A stretch of 64,000 bases of DNA from Bacillota bacterium (GCA_023400055.1 JAEXFN010000047.1:1-64000), one strand, 5' to 3'. Counted from the stretch's first letter, positions 27,044 to 36,520 are shown. The notes: generated from the sequence alone by a model not told the origin. Numbers and translations are program-made.

Positions 27044-27205
27044 TCATCGTTTAAATAATCGCTGCCATTCTTTTTTCTCTCTTTGACAATACGGCGGCCT
27101 TTTTCTTTCCCCATGATACGCTTCACAGCGAAGACAATCCCCATGTCTTGGGCAACTTCGCTTCGGACAGTTACAAACTCTGTCCGTCGGATGATCGGAA
27201 ACCAA
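27044..27205 (-). CDS. cysteine-rich mini-protein, probable metal-binding
   Basis: A 53-residue protein with cysteines in the order CNCPKRSCPRHGDCLRC...PPYC, followed by a basic tail. The spacing C-x-C-x4-C-x5-C-x2-C suggests a zinc or Fe-S knuckle; similar short CPxxxCxRHGxCxxC proteins occur widely in Clostridia without a known role. The TTG start has AAAGGAG at 8-nt spacing and places the cysteines near the N-terminus, as in relatives. It stands alone upstream of the repeat element. Confidence 0.65.
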   Translation of the reverse strand: MVSDHPTDRVCNCPKRSCPRHGDCLRCEAYHGERKRPPYCQREKKEWQRLFKR

Positions 27206-27336
27206 CTTACCCGCTCCTTTGGCCTGCTCGCTCCCTATCCATCGCCCGAGCGGCACCGTCTTGGACGAGGCCTATCCTTTTAAATCAGATACCCTTCGCG
27301 TTCAACAACATTCTACGCCAAGCCATGAATTTCCAT

Positions 27337-27807
27337 TCATGGTTCCGCGGGATCGACATTCTGTTTGCCATGAATGGTTTCGATTCGAATCGCCACGACC
27401 GTGCATCCGGCCGCGGCTGCGGCGGGGATGGGCGGGAAAGCGCACCCTTCGGCCAACTTGGCCGTAATGGTTTCGAGGATTGCCAGTTTTTGCTGGAGAT
27501 CGGTCACGATCTCGGCCATTCCGAAGACCAGCACCGCTGTATACCGGCTCGAAGCCTTACAAGCGGCTGAAAAAAACACCAGCTTATGAAGGCGATCGAC
27601 CGCGAAGCAGACCCGGGGATTGGCCGCGATATTCGCTAACTTTTGACCTTCGTTGGCGCAATGAAAATAAATCTTGCCGTCACGATAGATATAATGCAAC
27701 GGCGTAATGTAAGGCGCACCCCCGGAATCGGTGGTCGCCAGATGCCCAACGTTCTCCTCAGTTAAAAATTGGACCGCCTGCTCATGGGAAAGCTGCTTTT
27801 GCGGCAC
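27337..27807 (-). CDS. pyridoxamine 5'-phosphate oxidase family flavin-binding protein
   Basis: A 156-residue split-barrel protein: VGHLATTDSGGAPYITPLHYIY (split at the flavin site), KIYFHCANEGQKLANIAANPRVCF and the closing VVAIRIE strand are typical of the NimA/PNPOx-like group that binds FMN or a related cofactor. The GTG at 27807 is set by GGAGG at 8 nt. The longer frame to 28020 would overlap the upstream propeller gene. It lies 37 bp after that gene and may be co-transcribed. Substrate unknown; 5-nitroimidazole reductase-like activity is only one option. Confidence 0.85.
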   Translation of the reverse strand: MPQKQLSHEQAVQFLTEENVGHLATTDSGGAPYITPLHYIYRDGKIYFHCANEGQKLANIAANPRVCFAVDRLHKLVFFSAACKASSRYTAVLVFGMAEIVTDLQQKLAILETITAKLAEGCAFPPIPAAAAAGCTVVAIRIETIHGKQNVDPAEP

Positions 27808-27844
27808 GAATGATTCCTCCGTTTCTCCCGTTACAATCCGCCCG

Positions 27845-28912
27845 TCATTTGAGCGCTTCCGGCTGGTACCACAGCGCCCATTCCGTCGTTCCCTGGTCCG
27901 GTGAGATGCGATGAATCGCTTCGCCCCGTTCGTCCATGACGTACAGTTGGGCCTGCCCGGCTTCGCGGGTCGAGATGAAGGCGATGTTTCGACCATCCGG
28001 AGCCCAGCGGGGATATTCATTCAAAGTGTCGCCGCCGGTTAAAAGCGTTTTTTTGCCCGAATCCACCCGGTATTCATAAAGACCAGTCCGGCCCACCGTG
28101 CCATATAACTGATACGAGTAGATTAGCGCCTTGCTGTCCGCCGACCAATCCGGGGTGTAAGCTCCGGCCCGCAACGAAAAAAACAGCACTGTGAAGCTTT
28201 TCTCCTGGATTAATTGCAATTGGCGGTTTGGCACGTCCAGCAGATATAACGAGTAGAACCCATCCAGATTGCCGTCGAACTTCTTGGCATAGAAGGCGAG
28301 CCACTTTGAATCGGGCGACCATTTGAATTCGGGAAGCACCGTCAGATCGTTCGGCAGGGTCCAGTCGGCCTTTTTATTTTGTTTCACGGTCAGGCCATAA
28401 CGGAAATCCAGGATCGCCGATTTGACAATGGCCACTGTCGACTGATCGGGGCTCGCCACTCCGGCGGAGGTTCCTCTGAAATTGGGGCTGTCCACCTTGC
28501 GGACGCTGTCGTCGGAAAACTCCAGGATGTACCAATTGGTCTGATAATCGTTCACTCCGGCTACAATCGCCTGATCGGGTTCCTTGGAGATGACCTGGAC
28601 CAGGATTTTAGCTTCGCTGAATTGATGGACCAAGTGGGATTTTTGGGTGGCCGGATCGTATTCGTAAAGTTTTTGACCGATGACATATAAGAAATGCCGG
28701 CCTTCGATATAAACCGCTAGATCGGCGCCGGAAGCCACTTCGCGCCGGCCGGAACCGTCCCGTTCCGCCAGATAGATGGTGTGCTGATCCCCGTTGTGCT
28801 GCGAAAAGACCAGGCCGGCCTGCTGCTTGGCAGGCAAATCCCCCGCCGCCAGAGCGACGGTCGCGCTGCTTCCCAAGACCCATGCCAGCACCAGGAATAA
28901 TAACCGTTTCAT
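27845..28912 (-). CDS. secreted beta-propeller (TolB-like) protein
   Basis: A 355-residue protein with signal peptide (MKRLLFLV..., cleavage near ALAAGD) and WD40-like PD40 repeats such as FKWSPDSKWLAFYA, PDWSADSKALIYSYQ and PRWAPDGRNIAFIST. The last repeats are the clearest; earlier blades are less regular. The start at 28912 uses GGGGGTGGG. Propellers of this kind bind partners or glycans outside the cytoplasmic membrane; no enzyme motif is seen. It lies directly after hypE on the same strand but belongs to a different functional group. Confidence 0.8.
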   Translation of the reverse strand: MKRLLFLVLAWVLGSSATVALAAGDLPAKQQAGLVFSQHNGDQHTIYLAERDGSGRREVASGADLAVYIEGRHFLYVIGQKLYEYDPATQKSHLVHQFSEAKILVQVISKEPDQAIVAGVNDYQTNWYILEFSDDSVRKVDSPNFRGTSAGVASPDQSTVAIVKSAILDFRYGLTVKQNKKADWTLPNDLTVLPEFKWSPDSKWLAFYAKKFDGNLDGFYSLYLLDVPNRQLQLIQEKSFTVLFFSLRAGAYTPDWSADSKALIYSYQLYGTVGRTGLYEYRVDSGKKTLLTGGDTLNEYPRWAPDGRNIAFISTREAGQAQLYVMDERGEAIHRISPDQGTTEWALWYQPEALK

Positions 28913-28970
28913 TGTCCCACCCCCGCGCCATCGATTGCTAAGAAATTCTGCTTTTGCCGCCATGTTCCTG

Positions 28971-29981
28971 CTAACAAATTCTTGGCAACTGTTCGCCGCT
29001 GCCCAGCGGGATGATCCGCTCCCCGCCGGAGGCGGTCACCATACTGACCATCCCGGCTTGCTCCGCCGTTACCTGGCCGATCAGTGCCGCCCCAGTTCCT
29101 AACGGCTGGTGGCGCAGGGCCGCCAGCACCGCATCGGCCGCCTCAACCGCCACTACGATAATCGCTTTGCCCTCATTGGCCAGGTAAAGCGGGTCCAAAC
29201 CCAATAATTCACATACGCCGCGCACTTGCGGCTGCACCGGAATGGCCGCCTCGTCGAGGCGGATCGCCACGCCGGACTGGCGGGCAATCTCGTTCAAGGT
29301 GGTGGCCAGACCGCCCCGGGTCGGATCGCGCATCACCCGGATGGCTTCCGGATAGTCGGCCAGCAACGGCAGCAGCAGTCTATTCAAGGGCGCGACATCG
29401 CTTTCGATGGAGCCGCTCAACCCCAGTTCGTTCCGGGCCAGCAAGATCGCGGCGCCGTGATCACCGACGCTCCCGGTGATCAATACCCGATCGCCGGACC
29501 GCGCCAGTTCGCCGCCGAGCCGGACCCCAGCGGGAATTGCCCCGACGCCGGTGGTGGTGATGAAGATGCCGTCCGCCTCGCCGTGCCGGACCACCTTGGT
29601 ATCCCCGGCCACCAGATCCACTCCGGCCGCGGCGGCGGTATCCGCCATCGAGGCGGCGATCCGCTCCAGATCGGCCCGGGCGAAACCCTCCTCGATAATG
29701 AAGGCGGCAGTAAGCCCCAGCGCGGTCGCGCCCATCATCGTCAGGTCGTTGACCGTCCCGGCGATCGCCAGCCGGCCGATATCGCCGCCCGGAAAGGCCC
29801 ACGGCGTCACCACGAAGGCGTCGGTGGTCAGAGCCAGCCGGCCGCCGCCGTATTCCAGCACGGCCGCATCGTTGCCGCGCAGCAACTGGGGATGGCGGAA
29901 ACGCGACCAGAAGACTTCCTTAATCAAACGGGCGGTGGCTTCCCCCCCGCCGCCCTCGGCCAAACGGATATTCTCGTTCAT
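28971..29981 (-). CDS. hypE: hydrogenase maturation protein HypE
   Basis: A 336-residue PurM/ThiL-like ATPase that dehydrates the thiocarbamoyl group on its C-terminal cysteine to thiocyanate, the source of the CN ligands of NiFe hydrogenase. The essential C-terminal ending PRIC is intact. GNDAAVL near the N-terminus, LVAGDTKVV, and MRDPTRGGLATTLNEIA are family blocks. The ATG at 29981 overlaps the hypD stop (ATGA) and has GGGAGG at 6 nt. It is the last gene of the hyp run. Confidence 0.96.
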   Translation of the reverse strand: MNENIRLAEGGGGEATARLIKEVFWSRFRHPQLLRGNDAAVLEYGGGRLALTTDAFVVTPWAFPGGDIGRLAIAGTVNDLTMMGATALGLTAAFIIEEGFARADLERIAASMADTAAAAGVDLVAGDTKVVRHGEADGIFITTTGVGAIPAGVRLGGELARSGDRVLITGSVGDHGAAILLARNELGLSGSIESDVAPLNRLLLPLLADYPEAIRVMRDPTRGGLATTLNEIARQSGVAIRLDEAAIPVQPQVRGVCELLGLDPLYLANEGKAIIVVAVEAADAVLAALRHQPLGTGAALIGQVTAEQAGMVSMVTASGGERIIPLGSGEQLPRIC

Positions 29982-31054
29982 ACTCTGCCTCCCCGGCTGC
30001 GGTAGTAGAAATGCGCGGCGCAAGTTCCCTCGGCCGAGACCATGCACGGGCCCACCGGATGTTCCGGCGTACAGGCCACGTCAAAATGCGCGCATTGCTC
30101 CGGTTCGGCCCGGCCCAGCAAGATCTCGCCGCAACGGCAGCCGGACGGCTCCACCGAATCGATCTCCGCCAGGCGGAATTTGACCCTGGCGTCATAATCC
30201 CGGTAGCCCTCGGCCAATCCCAGGCCGGAGCCGGGAACCGTCCCCAAGCCCCGCCATTCGGCGTCCTCGGCGCTGAAAACCGCGGCGATTAATGCCTGGG
30301 CAGCCCGGTTGCCGGCTTCGGTAACCACTTGGGGGTACATATTTTCCAGCCGGCTCTCGCCATTCCGAATCTGTTTCAACAGCGCGGCAATGCCCAGCCA
30401 GAGCTCGGCGGGGCGGAATCCCGTCACCACCGTGGGCAAATGGTAATCCCGCGCTAAAAATCCATAACCGGCCGCGCCGATGATCACTCCCAAATGCCCC
30501 GGCGCGATCAGTCCGTCGATAGCCAGAGCGCCGCCATCGAGCAGGCTTTGCATGGCCGGTTTTAAAACCTTCAAGGAAGGCAAAATCGAAAAATTGCTCA
30601 CTCCCGCCGCGGCCGCCGCCCGGACCGCCAAAGCAATCGCCGGAGCGGTGGTCTCAAAACCCACCGCCAGGAAAACCACTTCGGCGTCGGGATGCTGCCG
30701 GGCCAACTCCACCGCGTCCTGGGGCGCGTAGACGACCCGGATCTGCGCTCCCGCGGCCCGGGCCTCCGCCAGGCTGGCGCTGTTGCCGGGCACCTTCAGC
30801 AGATCGCCGAAACTGGCGATGATCACTCCCGGCCGCCGGCTCAGGGCCACCGCTTGTTCGATATAACCGCTGCCGGTGACGCAGACCGGGCAGCCCGGGC
30901 CCGAAAGCAGGCGAATCCCCGGCGGCAGCAGTTGATGGATGCCGGCCTTGCGAATCGCATTGGTGTGGGTGCCGCAAACCTCCATCAGCTTGCAGCTCAG
31001 CCCGGCATACTCCGCCCGAATCCGCGCCACCGTCTCCTGCAGCTCCATGCTCAT
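29978..31054 (-). CDS. hypD: hydrogenase maturation protein HypD
   Basis: A 358-residue Fe-S scaffold on which, with HypC, the Fe(CN)2CO unit is assembled. The essential CGTHT motif (MEVCGTHTNAIRKAG) is near residue 27, followed by LLSGPGCPVCVT. C-terminal cysteines for the [4Fe-4S] cluster appear in PSGCRCGEIL, CAHFDVACTPEHPVGPCMVS and GTCAA. It overlaps hypC by 4 bp (ATGA) and hypE by 4 bp, so the three are translationally coupled. Confidence 0.96.
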   Translation of the reverse strand: MSMELQETVARIRAEYAGLSCKLMEVCGTHTNAIRKAGIHQLLPPGIRLLSGPGCPVCVTGSGYIEQAVALSRRPGVIIASFGDLLKVPGNSASLAEARAAGAQIRVVYAPQDAVELARQHPDAEVVFLAVGFETTAPAIALAVRAAAAAGVSNFSILPSLKVLKPAMQSLLDGGALAIDGLIAPGHLGVIIGAAGYGFLARDYHLPTVVTGFRPAELWLGIAALLKQIRNGESRLENMYPQVVTEAGNRAAQALIAAVFSAEDAEWRGLGTVPGSGLGLAEGYRDYDARVKFRLAEIDSVEPSGCRCGEILLGRAEPEQCAHFDVACTPEHPVGPCMVSAEGTCAAHFYYRSRGGRV

Positions 31055-31266
31055 TCGCCAAAAACCTCGCCGAATAATTGGATCGTCTCGCGGGCCTCAT
31101 CCGCCGCTACGATCTGGATGGCGCATCCGGCGTGCACCAATACGTAATCGCCCACCCGAACCCCTTCCACCAGGCTCAGATCGACGGACCGCAAAACTCC
31201 CGAGAAACTGACCTGCGCCTTGCCATCAGCGATGGCTACGACTTCACCGGGTACTGCCAAACACAT
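31051..31266 (-). CDS. hypC: hydrogenase assembly chaperone HypC
   Basis: A 71-residue HypC/HupF protein starting MCLAVPGEV; Cys2, needed to hold the iron fragment and to contact the large subunit, is present. The beta-barrel segment GVRVGDYVLVHAGCAIQ matches the family. It starts inside the end of hypF (31-bp overlap) and shares an ATGA junction with hypD. Confidence 0.96.
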   Translation of the reverse strand: MCLAVPGEVVAIADGKAQVSFSGVLRSVDLSLVEGVRVGDYVLVHAGCAIQIVAADEARETIQLFGEVFGE

Positions 31267-33557
31267 CCTGCGACTCCCCTTTCGATCATTAAACCGCCTA
31301 ACCAGGCTTGGCCGAGGGCGATGCCGCCGTCGTTAATCGGCACCCATTGCGGCACAAAAACCCGGAAATTATTCTTTTGAAGCAACGTCACGGTCAAATC
31401 GAGCAACAGCCGGTTCTGAAAGACCCCGCCGCTCAAGATCACCTGGTCGATTCCATCCGCTCGGCGGACCCGCGCCGCCACTTCCAGAATGAGCGCCGCC
31501 ACCGTGCGGTGGAACTTCATGCTTAACGCGGCCGGGCTATGCTTATGTACTTCCCGGGCGATCTCCGCCGCCAATGCGCCGGGGTCGATCCGGAATTCGC
31601 CGTCTTGGACGGAGAGCGGCAATTCATAAATGCCTTCAGCCGTCGGATCGGCCTGATTCTCCAGCCAGATCGCGGCTTCGCCCTCGTAACTGACGCGGGC
31701 CGGGCCGCCCAGCAACGCCGCCACCCCATCGAACCAGCGGCCCACCGAAGCGGTCGGCGGGGCGTTGATCCCGGCGCGCACCGCTTGCCGGAGCAACGGC
31801 CAGGTCCCCCAAGCCGGATCCAGTGGTTGCCGGAGCGCCAGAACTTCTTCCCAAAGCGCCGGACCCGCTTCGCTCAGATAGGCGGCAGCCATCCGCCAGG
31901 GTTCCCGGACCGCCGCTTCCCCGCCCGGCAATGGATAATAGCTCAGATGGCCGGCCCGCCGCCAGGAACACTCCGCACCGACGAAAAACTCGCCGCCCCA
32001 GATCGCGCCGTCCGGGCCGTAACCCGAGCCGTCAAAGGCCACCCCGAGCACCGGACCGACGATCCGCTCCGCCACAATCGCCGCGGCGATATGCGCCAGG
32101 TGGTGCTGGACGCCGACCAGCCGCAAGCCGCTGGCCTTGGCATACCGGGTGGAATTATAATCGGGATGCAGATCGTGAACCGCCCATTCCGGTTCACAAT
32201 GTAATAAACGTTGCAGCGCGGCAATGGTTTCCTGATAAGCCAGAAAACTCCGTTTATTATCCAAATCGCCCTGATGCGGGCCGAGATAAACCAGGTCCGC
32301 CTTGGTCAGGGCAAAGGTATTCTTCTGTTGCGCGCCGCAGGCGATGAGCGGCGGCAGTTTGCGGTCCAGCTTCACCGGAGCCGGCGCCAAACCGCGCGAA
32401 CGGCGGATGCCGATGGTCCGGCCGGCCCCAGCCTGGTAGCGCAGGACCGAATCGTCGCAGCGCCAGTGGATCCGGCGGTTGTGCCCCAGAAAGCCGTCGG
32501 CCATCGCCCCCAGGTCCCGGTAGGCCTCTTCGTCGGTAAAAGACAGCGGTTCTCCCGAACGGTTGCCGCTGGTCATGACCAACGCGTCCAGCTCCGGGTC
32601 GAACAGCAACAACTGGATGCCGGTATACGGCAGGAAGACGCCCAGTTCGCGCAGGCCCGGGTTGACTCCGGCCGCTAAGGTACCGGGCTGTTTCTGCCGC
32701 AACAATACGATCGGTCGAATCGGCCCGGTCAAAAGTTCCTTCTCCGCCGGAACGATATGGCATTCGGCGGCGGCGGCATCATAATCGCGGAACATCACCG
32801 CGAAGGCCCGGTTGTCCCGGCCTTTCAAACGGCGCAGCCGGTCGACGGCCGCTTCGTTCCGGGCGTCGCACGCCAGGTGATAACCGCCGATCCCTTTGAT
32901 GGCCAGGATCCCGCCATCCTTCAGGATCCGGCGCGCGTTGGCGCTTGGATCCCCCGGGCTCCGCCGGCCCTGCGGATCGCTGAACCATAACGTCGGCCCG
33001 CACTGGGGGCAGGCGATGGTCTGCGCATGAAAGCGCCGGTCCGCCGGGGTCGTGTATTCGGCCTGACAATTAGGGCAAAGCGGAAACTCGGACATCGTGG
33101 TGCGGGGCCGGTCAAACGGCAGTCCTTCGATAATGGTGAAACGCGGCCCACAAAGCGTGCAGCTATTGAAGGGATGATGATAGCGGCGGTTGGCCGGGTC
33201 CGAGAACTCCGCCTGGCAGGCGGGGCAGATCCCCTGATCGGGCAGGGGCGACCCGGGCAGCGACCCGGATTCGCTGATCTTGATCCGGAAGCCGTTCTCG
33301 CCGGGAACCGGCGTCAGCGCTTGCCGCGCGACGGTATCGATCTGGGCCGCCGCCGGCGGATGCTCCCGCAATTCATTGAGAAACCGCCCCAATCCCTCGG
33401 GCGACCCCTGCACTTCCAGCTCAACCCCGGCGAAATTATTGCGGACCCAGCCGGTTACGCCGAGCGACAGCGCCAGATTATAGAGAAAGGGGCGGAAACC
33501 GACCCCTTGCACCAGTCCACTGACTTCCAGCCGCCACCGTTCAGCTTGTTGCGGCAT
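31236..33557 (-). CDS. hypF: carbamoyltransferase HypF
   Basis: A 773-residue multi-domain enzyme that makes carbamoyl-AMP and transfers the carbamoyl group to HypE. Domain order is standard: acylphosphatase (1-95, VQGVGFRPF), two C-x2-C...C-x2-C zinc fingers (about 110-185), YrdC-like domain (about 200-380, KGIGGYHLACDA) and Kae1-like domain with HHLAHIAA and GGVFQNRLL near the end. It overlaps hypB by 17 bp, has AGGGAG at 7 nt before the ATG, and hypC begins inside its end. Confidence 0.96.
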   Translation of the reverse strand: MPQQAERWRLEVSGLVQGVGFRPFLYNLALSLGVTGWVRNNFAGVELEVQGSPEGLGRFLNELREHPPAAAQIDTVARQALTPVPGENGFRIKISESGSLPGSPLPDQGICPACQAEFSDPANRRYHHPFNSCTLCGPRFTIIEGLPFDRPRTTMSEFPLCPNCQAEYTTPADRRFHAQTIACPQCGPTLWFSDPQGRRSPGDPSANARRILKDGGILAIKGIGGYHLACDARNEAAVDRLRRLKGRDNRAFAVMFRDYDAAAAECHIVPAEKELLTGPIRPIVLLRQKQPGTLAAGVNPGLRELGVFLPYTGIQLLLFDPELDALVMTSGNRSGEPLSFTDEEAYRDLGAMADGFLGHNRRIHWRCDDSVLRYQAGAGRTIGIRRSRGLAPAPVKLDRKLPPLIACGAQQKNTFALTKADLVYLGPHQGDLDNKRSFLAYQETIAALQRLLHCEPEWAVHDLHPDYNSTRYAKASGLRLVGVQHHLAHIAAAIVAERIVGPVLGVAFDGSGYGPDGAIWGGEFFVGAECSWRRAGHLSYYPLPGGEAAVREPWRMAAAYLSEAGPALWEEVLALRQPLDPAWGTWPLLRQAVRAGINAPPTASVGRWFDGVAALLGGPARVSYEGEAAIWLENQADPTAEGIYELPLSVQDGEFRIDPGALAAEIAREVHKHSPAALSMKFHRTVAALILEVAARVRRADGIDQVILSGGVFQNRLLLDLTVTLLQKNNFRVFVPQWVPINDGGIALGQAWLGGLMIERGVAGCVWQYPVKS

Positions 33558-34203
33558 CAAAATACTCCCTGGCCTTTCCTTCCAACCAGCCGACCCATTC
33601 GGCCAGGCCCGCTCCGGTCTTGCAGGAAACCTCGAAAACCGGCAGATCCGGCTTGATGGCCCGGATTCCCCGGTAAAAACGCTCCTTGTCGAAGTCGACG
33701 AAGGGCTGAAGGTCCATTTTATTCAGGATGACGGCATCGGCCTCGGTGAAGATCAGCGGGTACTTGAACGGCTTGTCATCGCCTTCACTGACGCCCAGCA
33801 TCACGGCGCGCCAGGCCTCTCCCAGCGGGAAACTGGCGGTACAGATCAAGTTGCCGACATTCTCAATGAAGAGCAAACTGCGTTCGGCCGGGCAAAAATC
33901 CTGCAACGCCTGGCCGACCATTAGCGCCTCCAGGTGGCAACCGCCCTCGGTATTGATCTGGTACGCCGGAATCCCCAAACCCTTCAACAGGTCGGTATCG
34001 ATGCTGGAGGCCGGATCGCCCTCGATCACCGCCAGCGGCAGCTTGCACAATTCGGCGCTGCACCGGATCAGGCTGGTTTTGCCCGCCCCCGGACCGGCCA
34101 GCAGATTCAAAGCGCCGATGCGGCGCTCCGCCAGCCATTTGCGGTTCACCGCGGCCAGTTTGGCCTCGTTTTCAAACAGATCCTGCTCGATATCTATTTC
34201 CAT
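33541..34203 (-). CDS. hypB: hydrogenase nickel incorporation GTPase HypB
   Basis: A 220-residue SIMIBI GTPase that drives Ni delivery with HypA. P-loop LAGPGAGKTSL (about 35-45), GCHLEA for Ni/Zn at the switch, and ILNKMDLQPF (NKxD) for guanine. It lacks the N-terminal His-rich stretch and CxxGC motif of enterobacterial HypB, so it likely has no nickel-storage role. The switch reads GDPASSIDTD where many HypB have GDQATxxDxxR. ATG at 34203 with GAGGTGGAG upstream; 3-bp gap after hypA. Confidence 0.93.
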   Translation of the reverse strand: MEIDIEQDLFENEAKLAAVNRKWLAERRIGALNLLAGPGAGKTSLIRCSAELCKLPLAVIEGDPASSIDTDLLKGLGIPAYQINTEGGCHLEALMVGQALQDFCPAERSLLFIENVGNLICTASFPLGEAWRAVMLGVSEGDDKPFKYPLIFTEADAVILNKMDLQPFVDFDKERFYRGIRAIKPDLPVFEVSCKTGAGLAEWVGWLEGKAREYFDAATS

Positions 34204-34206
34204 GGT

Positions 34207-34545
34207 CTACTCCACCTCAATGCTTTCCACAAAACACTCCCGGCCGCTCTCGGTCAGCCGGGCCAGGCTGCCGCAGCGCGGACAGTTAAAATCGGCCGGC
34301 AGCTTCTCAAACTCCCATTCGCAGATGGGACAGTAGAGGATCGCCGGCTGTCTGCGAAATTCCAGCCGCGCCCCGGCCGCCTTAGTGCCGGCGGCGATCA
34401 GCCGGAAATATTGGGCCACGCAATCGGGGACGATCCCCGAGAGGTCGCCCAATACTAACTTAATTTTGGTTATTTCCCCCGGATGCTTCTCCGCCTGCTC
34501 AAGGACCAGGCGCAACATCTTCTCGGTCAATGAAAGCTCATGCAC
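34207..34545 (-). CDS. hypA: hydrogenase maturation nickel metallochaperone HypA
   Basis: A 112-residue protein beginning MHELSL; the N-terminal Met-His-Glu binds nickel. The zinc site is formed by CPIC (about 72-75) and CPRC (about 88-91). It ends with TAG. The start lies 8 bp inside the end of prmC, so hydrogenase maturation is translationally coupled to the prfA-prmC operon. No hydrogenase structural gene is in the window. Confidence 0.95.
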   Translation of the reverse strand: MHELSLTEKMLRLVLEQAEKHPGEITKIKLVLGDLSGIVPDCVAQYFRLIAAGTKAAGARLEFRRQPAILYCPICEWEFEKLPADFNCPRCGSLARLTESGRECFVESIEVE

Positions 34546-35422
34546 GATGGGCCTCCGTCCGCCCGCCGATGATCACCCGGTCCCGGCCGGCCAGATCCGC
34601 TAGACTGCGACAGTTTAAGCCCAAACCAGTCAGATACTCCATCAAGGCCGCGCTTTGATCATGGCCGTGTTCCACGGCCAGTAACCCGTCGGGTTTCAAC
34701 AATTCCAAGGCCTGGGGGACGAAACGCCGATAGACGGCCAGGCCATCCTGGCCGCCGTCCAATGCCAGCCGCGGTTCGCGTTGCACCTCCGGCTGCAATG
34801 TGGCAATGACCGCGCTGGGAATATAGGGCGGGTTGGACACCACCGCGTCCAGTTGCAGCCCTTCTCCGGCCAAAGGCGCCAAGAGATCGCCCCGGCGGAA
34901 TTCGACCCGGCCGGCCACGTCCAGCCGGTCGGCATTCTCCGCCGCGACCGCCAGGGCCTCCGGGGAGAGGTCCAGCGCAAACCAACGGCTCTCGGGCAAC
35001 AGCTTAGCCAAGGCGATGGCGATGATCCCGCTGCCGGTCCCCACATCCGCGCCGGTGACCGGCCCTCGCGCTTTCAAGGCGTCGACCACCGCTTCCACCA
35101 GCATTTCCGTGTCGGGCCGCGGGATTAAAACATCCGGCGTGACCTTGAACTCCCAACTCAAAAACGACTTCTGCCCGGTCAGATAGGCCAGCGGCCAGCC
35201 TTGCACCCGCCGCAGCAGGATCTCCCGGTAGGCTTGGACCTCGGCCGGTTCCAGCGGCCGGTCCCATTGGGAATAAAGTTGCACCCGCGGCAAATCGAGC
35301 ACGTGCGCCAGCATCAGGTCGGCCTCTAGCCGGGGATTGGGCAAGTGCTTCTCTGCCAGGAACGGGACCGTTTTGGCGATGATGGTCCCGATGCTCATCG
35401 GCAAATTACTGGCTGTCGACAT
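34538..35422 (-). CDS. prmC: peptide chain release factor N5-glutamine methyltransferase
   Basis: A 294-residue SAM methyltransferase that methylates the Gln of the GGQ motif in RF1/RF2. SAM-binding ADVGTGSGIIAIALA (about 124-138), VSNPPYIPS (NPPY, about 193-196) and the N-terminal helical domain with PLAYLTGQKSFLSWEF are all present. It overlaps prfA by 17 bp, the standard arrangement for enzyme and substrate. ATG at 35422 with GGAG upstream; the Met at 35398 is an alternative. Confidence 0.95.
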   Translation of the reverse strand: MSTASNLPMSIGTIIAKTVPFLAEKHLPNPRLEADLMLAHVLDLPRVQLYSQWDRPLEPAEVQAYREILLRRVQGWPLAYLTGQKSFLSWEFKVTPDVLIPRPDTEMLVEAVVDALKARGPVTGADVGTGSGIIAIALAKLLPESRWFALDLSPEALAVAAENADRLDVAGRVEFRRGDLLAPLAGEGLQLDAVVSNPPYIPSAVIATLQPEVQREPRLALDGGQDGLAVYRRFVPQALELLKPDGLLAVEHGHDQSAALMEYLTGLGLNCRSLADLAGRDRVIIGGRTEAHRA

Positions 35423-36476
35423 TTTTCAAACGCTCCGCCTGGTCGGCCGTGATCAGCGGCTCGATCACCTCATCCAGGTTGCCCTCGATGATGGAGTCCA
35501 GATGATAAAGGGTCAGATTGATCCGGTGGTCGGTCAGCCGGTTCTGCGGGAAATTGTAGGTGCGGATCCGCTCGCTGCGGTCGCCCGAACCGACCATGTT
35601 GCGGCGGGCCTCGGCCTGCTCGGCGTGCTGCTCCGACTGGAACTTGTCGAGCAACCGCGCCCGGAGCACCTTCATGGCTTTCTCTTTATTTTTAAGTTGC
35701 GACTTTTCATCCTGGCAGGTGACCACCAGCCCGGTGGGCAGATGGGTGATACGGACCGCCGAATCGGTGGTGTTGACGCATTGGCCGCCGTGACCGCCGG
35801 CCCGGAAAACGTCGATCCGCAGATCATTGGGCCCGATATCCACCTCGATCTCCTCGGCCTCGGCCATGATCGCCACCGTCGCGGCGGAAGTATGGATCCT
35901 GCCCTGGGCCTCGGTCTCCGGCACCCGCTGCACCCGGTGGACGCCGCTCTCAAATTTCAGGCGGCTGAAGACCTGCTGGCCCTCGATGGTGAAAATGATC
36001 TCCTTGAAACCGCCCAGATCGGACTCGCTGGTGCTCAGGAGCTCGGTGCGCCAACCCTTGCTCTCGGCGTAACGGGTGTACATCCGGAAGAGGTCGCCGG
36101 CAAACAGCGCCGCTTCCTCGCCGCCGGTGCCGGCCCGGATCTCGATGATCGCGTTCTTCTCGTCATTGGGATCCTTGGGCAGCAACAAAACGCGCAACCG
36201 TTCGGTGAGCCGCGCCGCTTCGCTTTCGAGATCGCTGATCTCCGCCTTCAACAGCTCGGCGGCCTCGCCCTTCTCCTCGCGCAACATCTCCGCGGCGGTC
36301 TCCAGGTCGGCGCTGACCCGCTTATATTGTTGATAGGTCTCGACCAGCTCGCTGATGGCGGCGTGCGCCTTGGCCAATTTCTGGAACCGCCCCGCGTCAG
36401 AGATCACCGCCGGGTCGCTGAGCTGATTGCTTAATTCGTTATACTTTTCTTCAATGGCTTCTATCTTGTCAAGCAT
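35406..36476 (-). CDS. prfA: peptide chain release factor 1
   Basis: A 356-residue RF1 that reads UAA and UAG. The codon-recognition tripeptide is of PxT type (RVPETEAQGRIHTSA) and the hydrolysis motif lies in GGHGGQCVNTTDSAVRI; the residue after GGQ is Cys where most RF1 have His. Length and both domains are normal. It opens the prfA-prmC-hyp run; the 300-bp gap to its right carries tandem repeats. Confidence 0.96.
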   Translation of the reverse strand: MLDKIEAIEEKYNELSNQLSDPAVISDAGRFQKLAKAHAAISELVETYQQYKRVSADLETAAEMLREEKGEAAELLKAEISDLESEAARLTERLRVLLLPKDPNDEKNAIIEIRAGTGGEEAALFAGDLFRMYTRYAESKGWRTELLSTSESDLGGFKEIIFTIEGQQVFSRLKFESGVHRVQRVPETEAQGRIHTSAATVAIMAEAEEIEVDIGPNDLRIDVFRAGGHGGQCVNTTDSAVRITHLPTGLVVTCQDEKSQLKNKEKAMKVLRARLLDKFQSEQHAEQAEARRNMVGSGDRSERIRTYNFPQNRLTDHRINLTLYHLDSIIEGNLDEVIEPLITADQAERLKNVDSQ

Positions 36477-36520
36477 GGCATCGCATCACCTCGGAAATTA
36501 AAGACAGTATTTAGTTCCTG

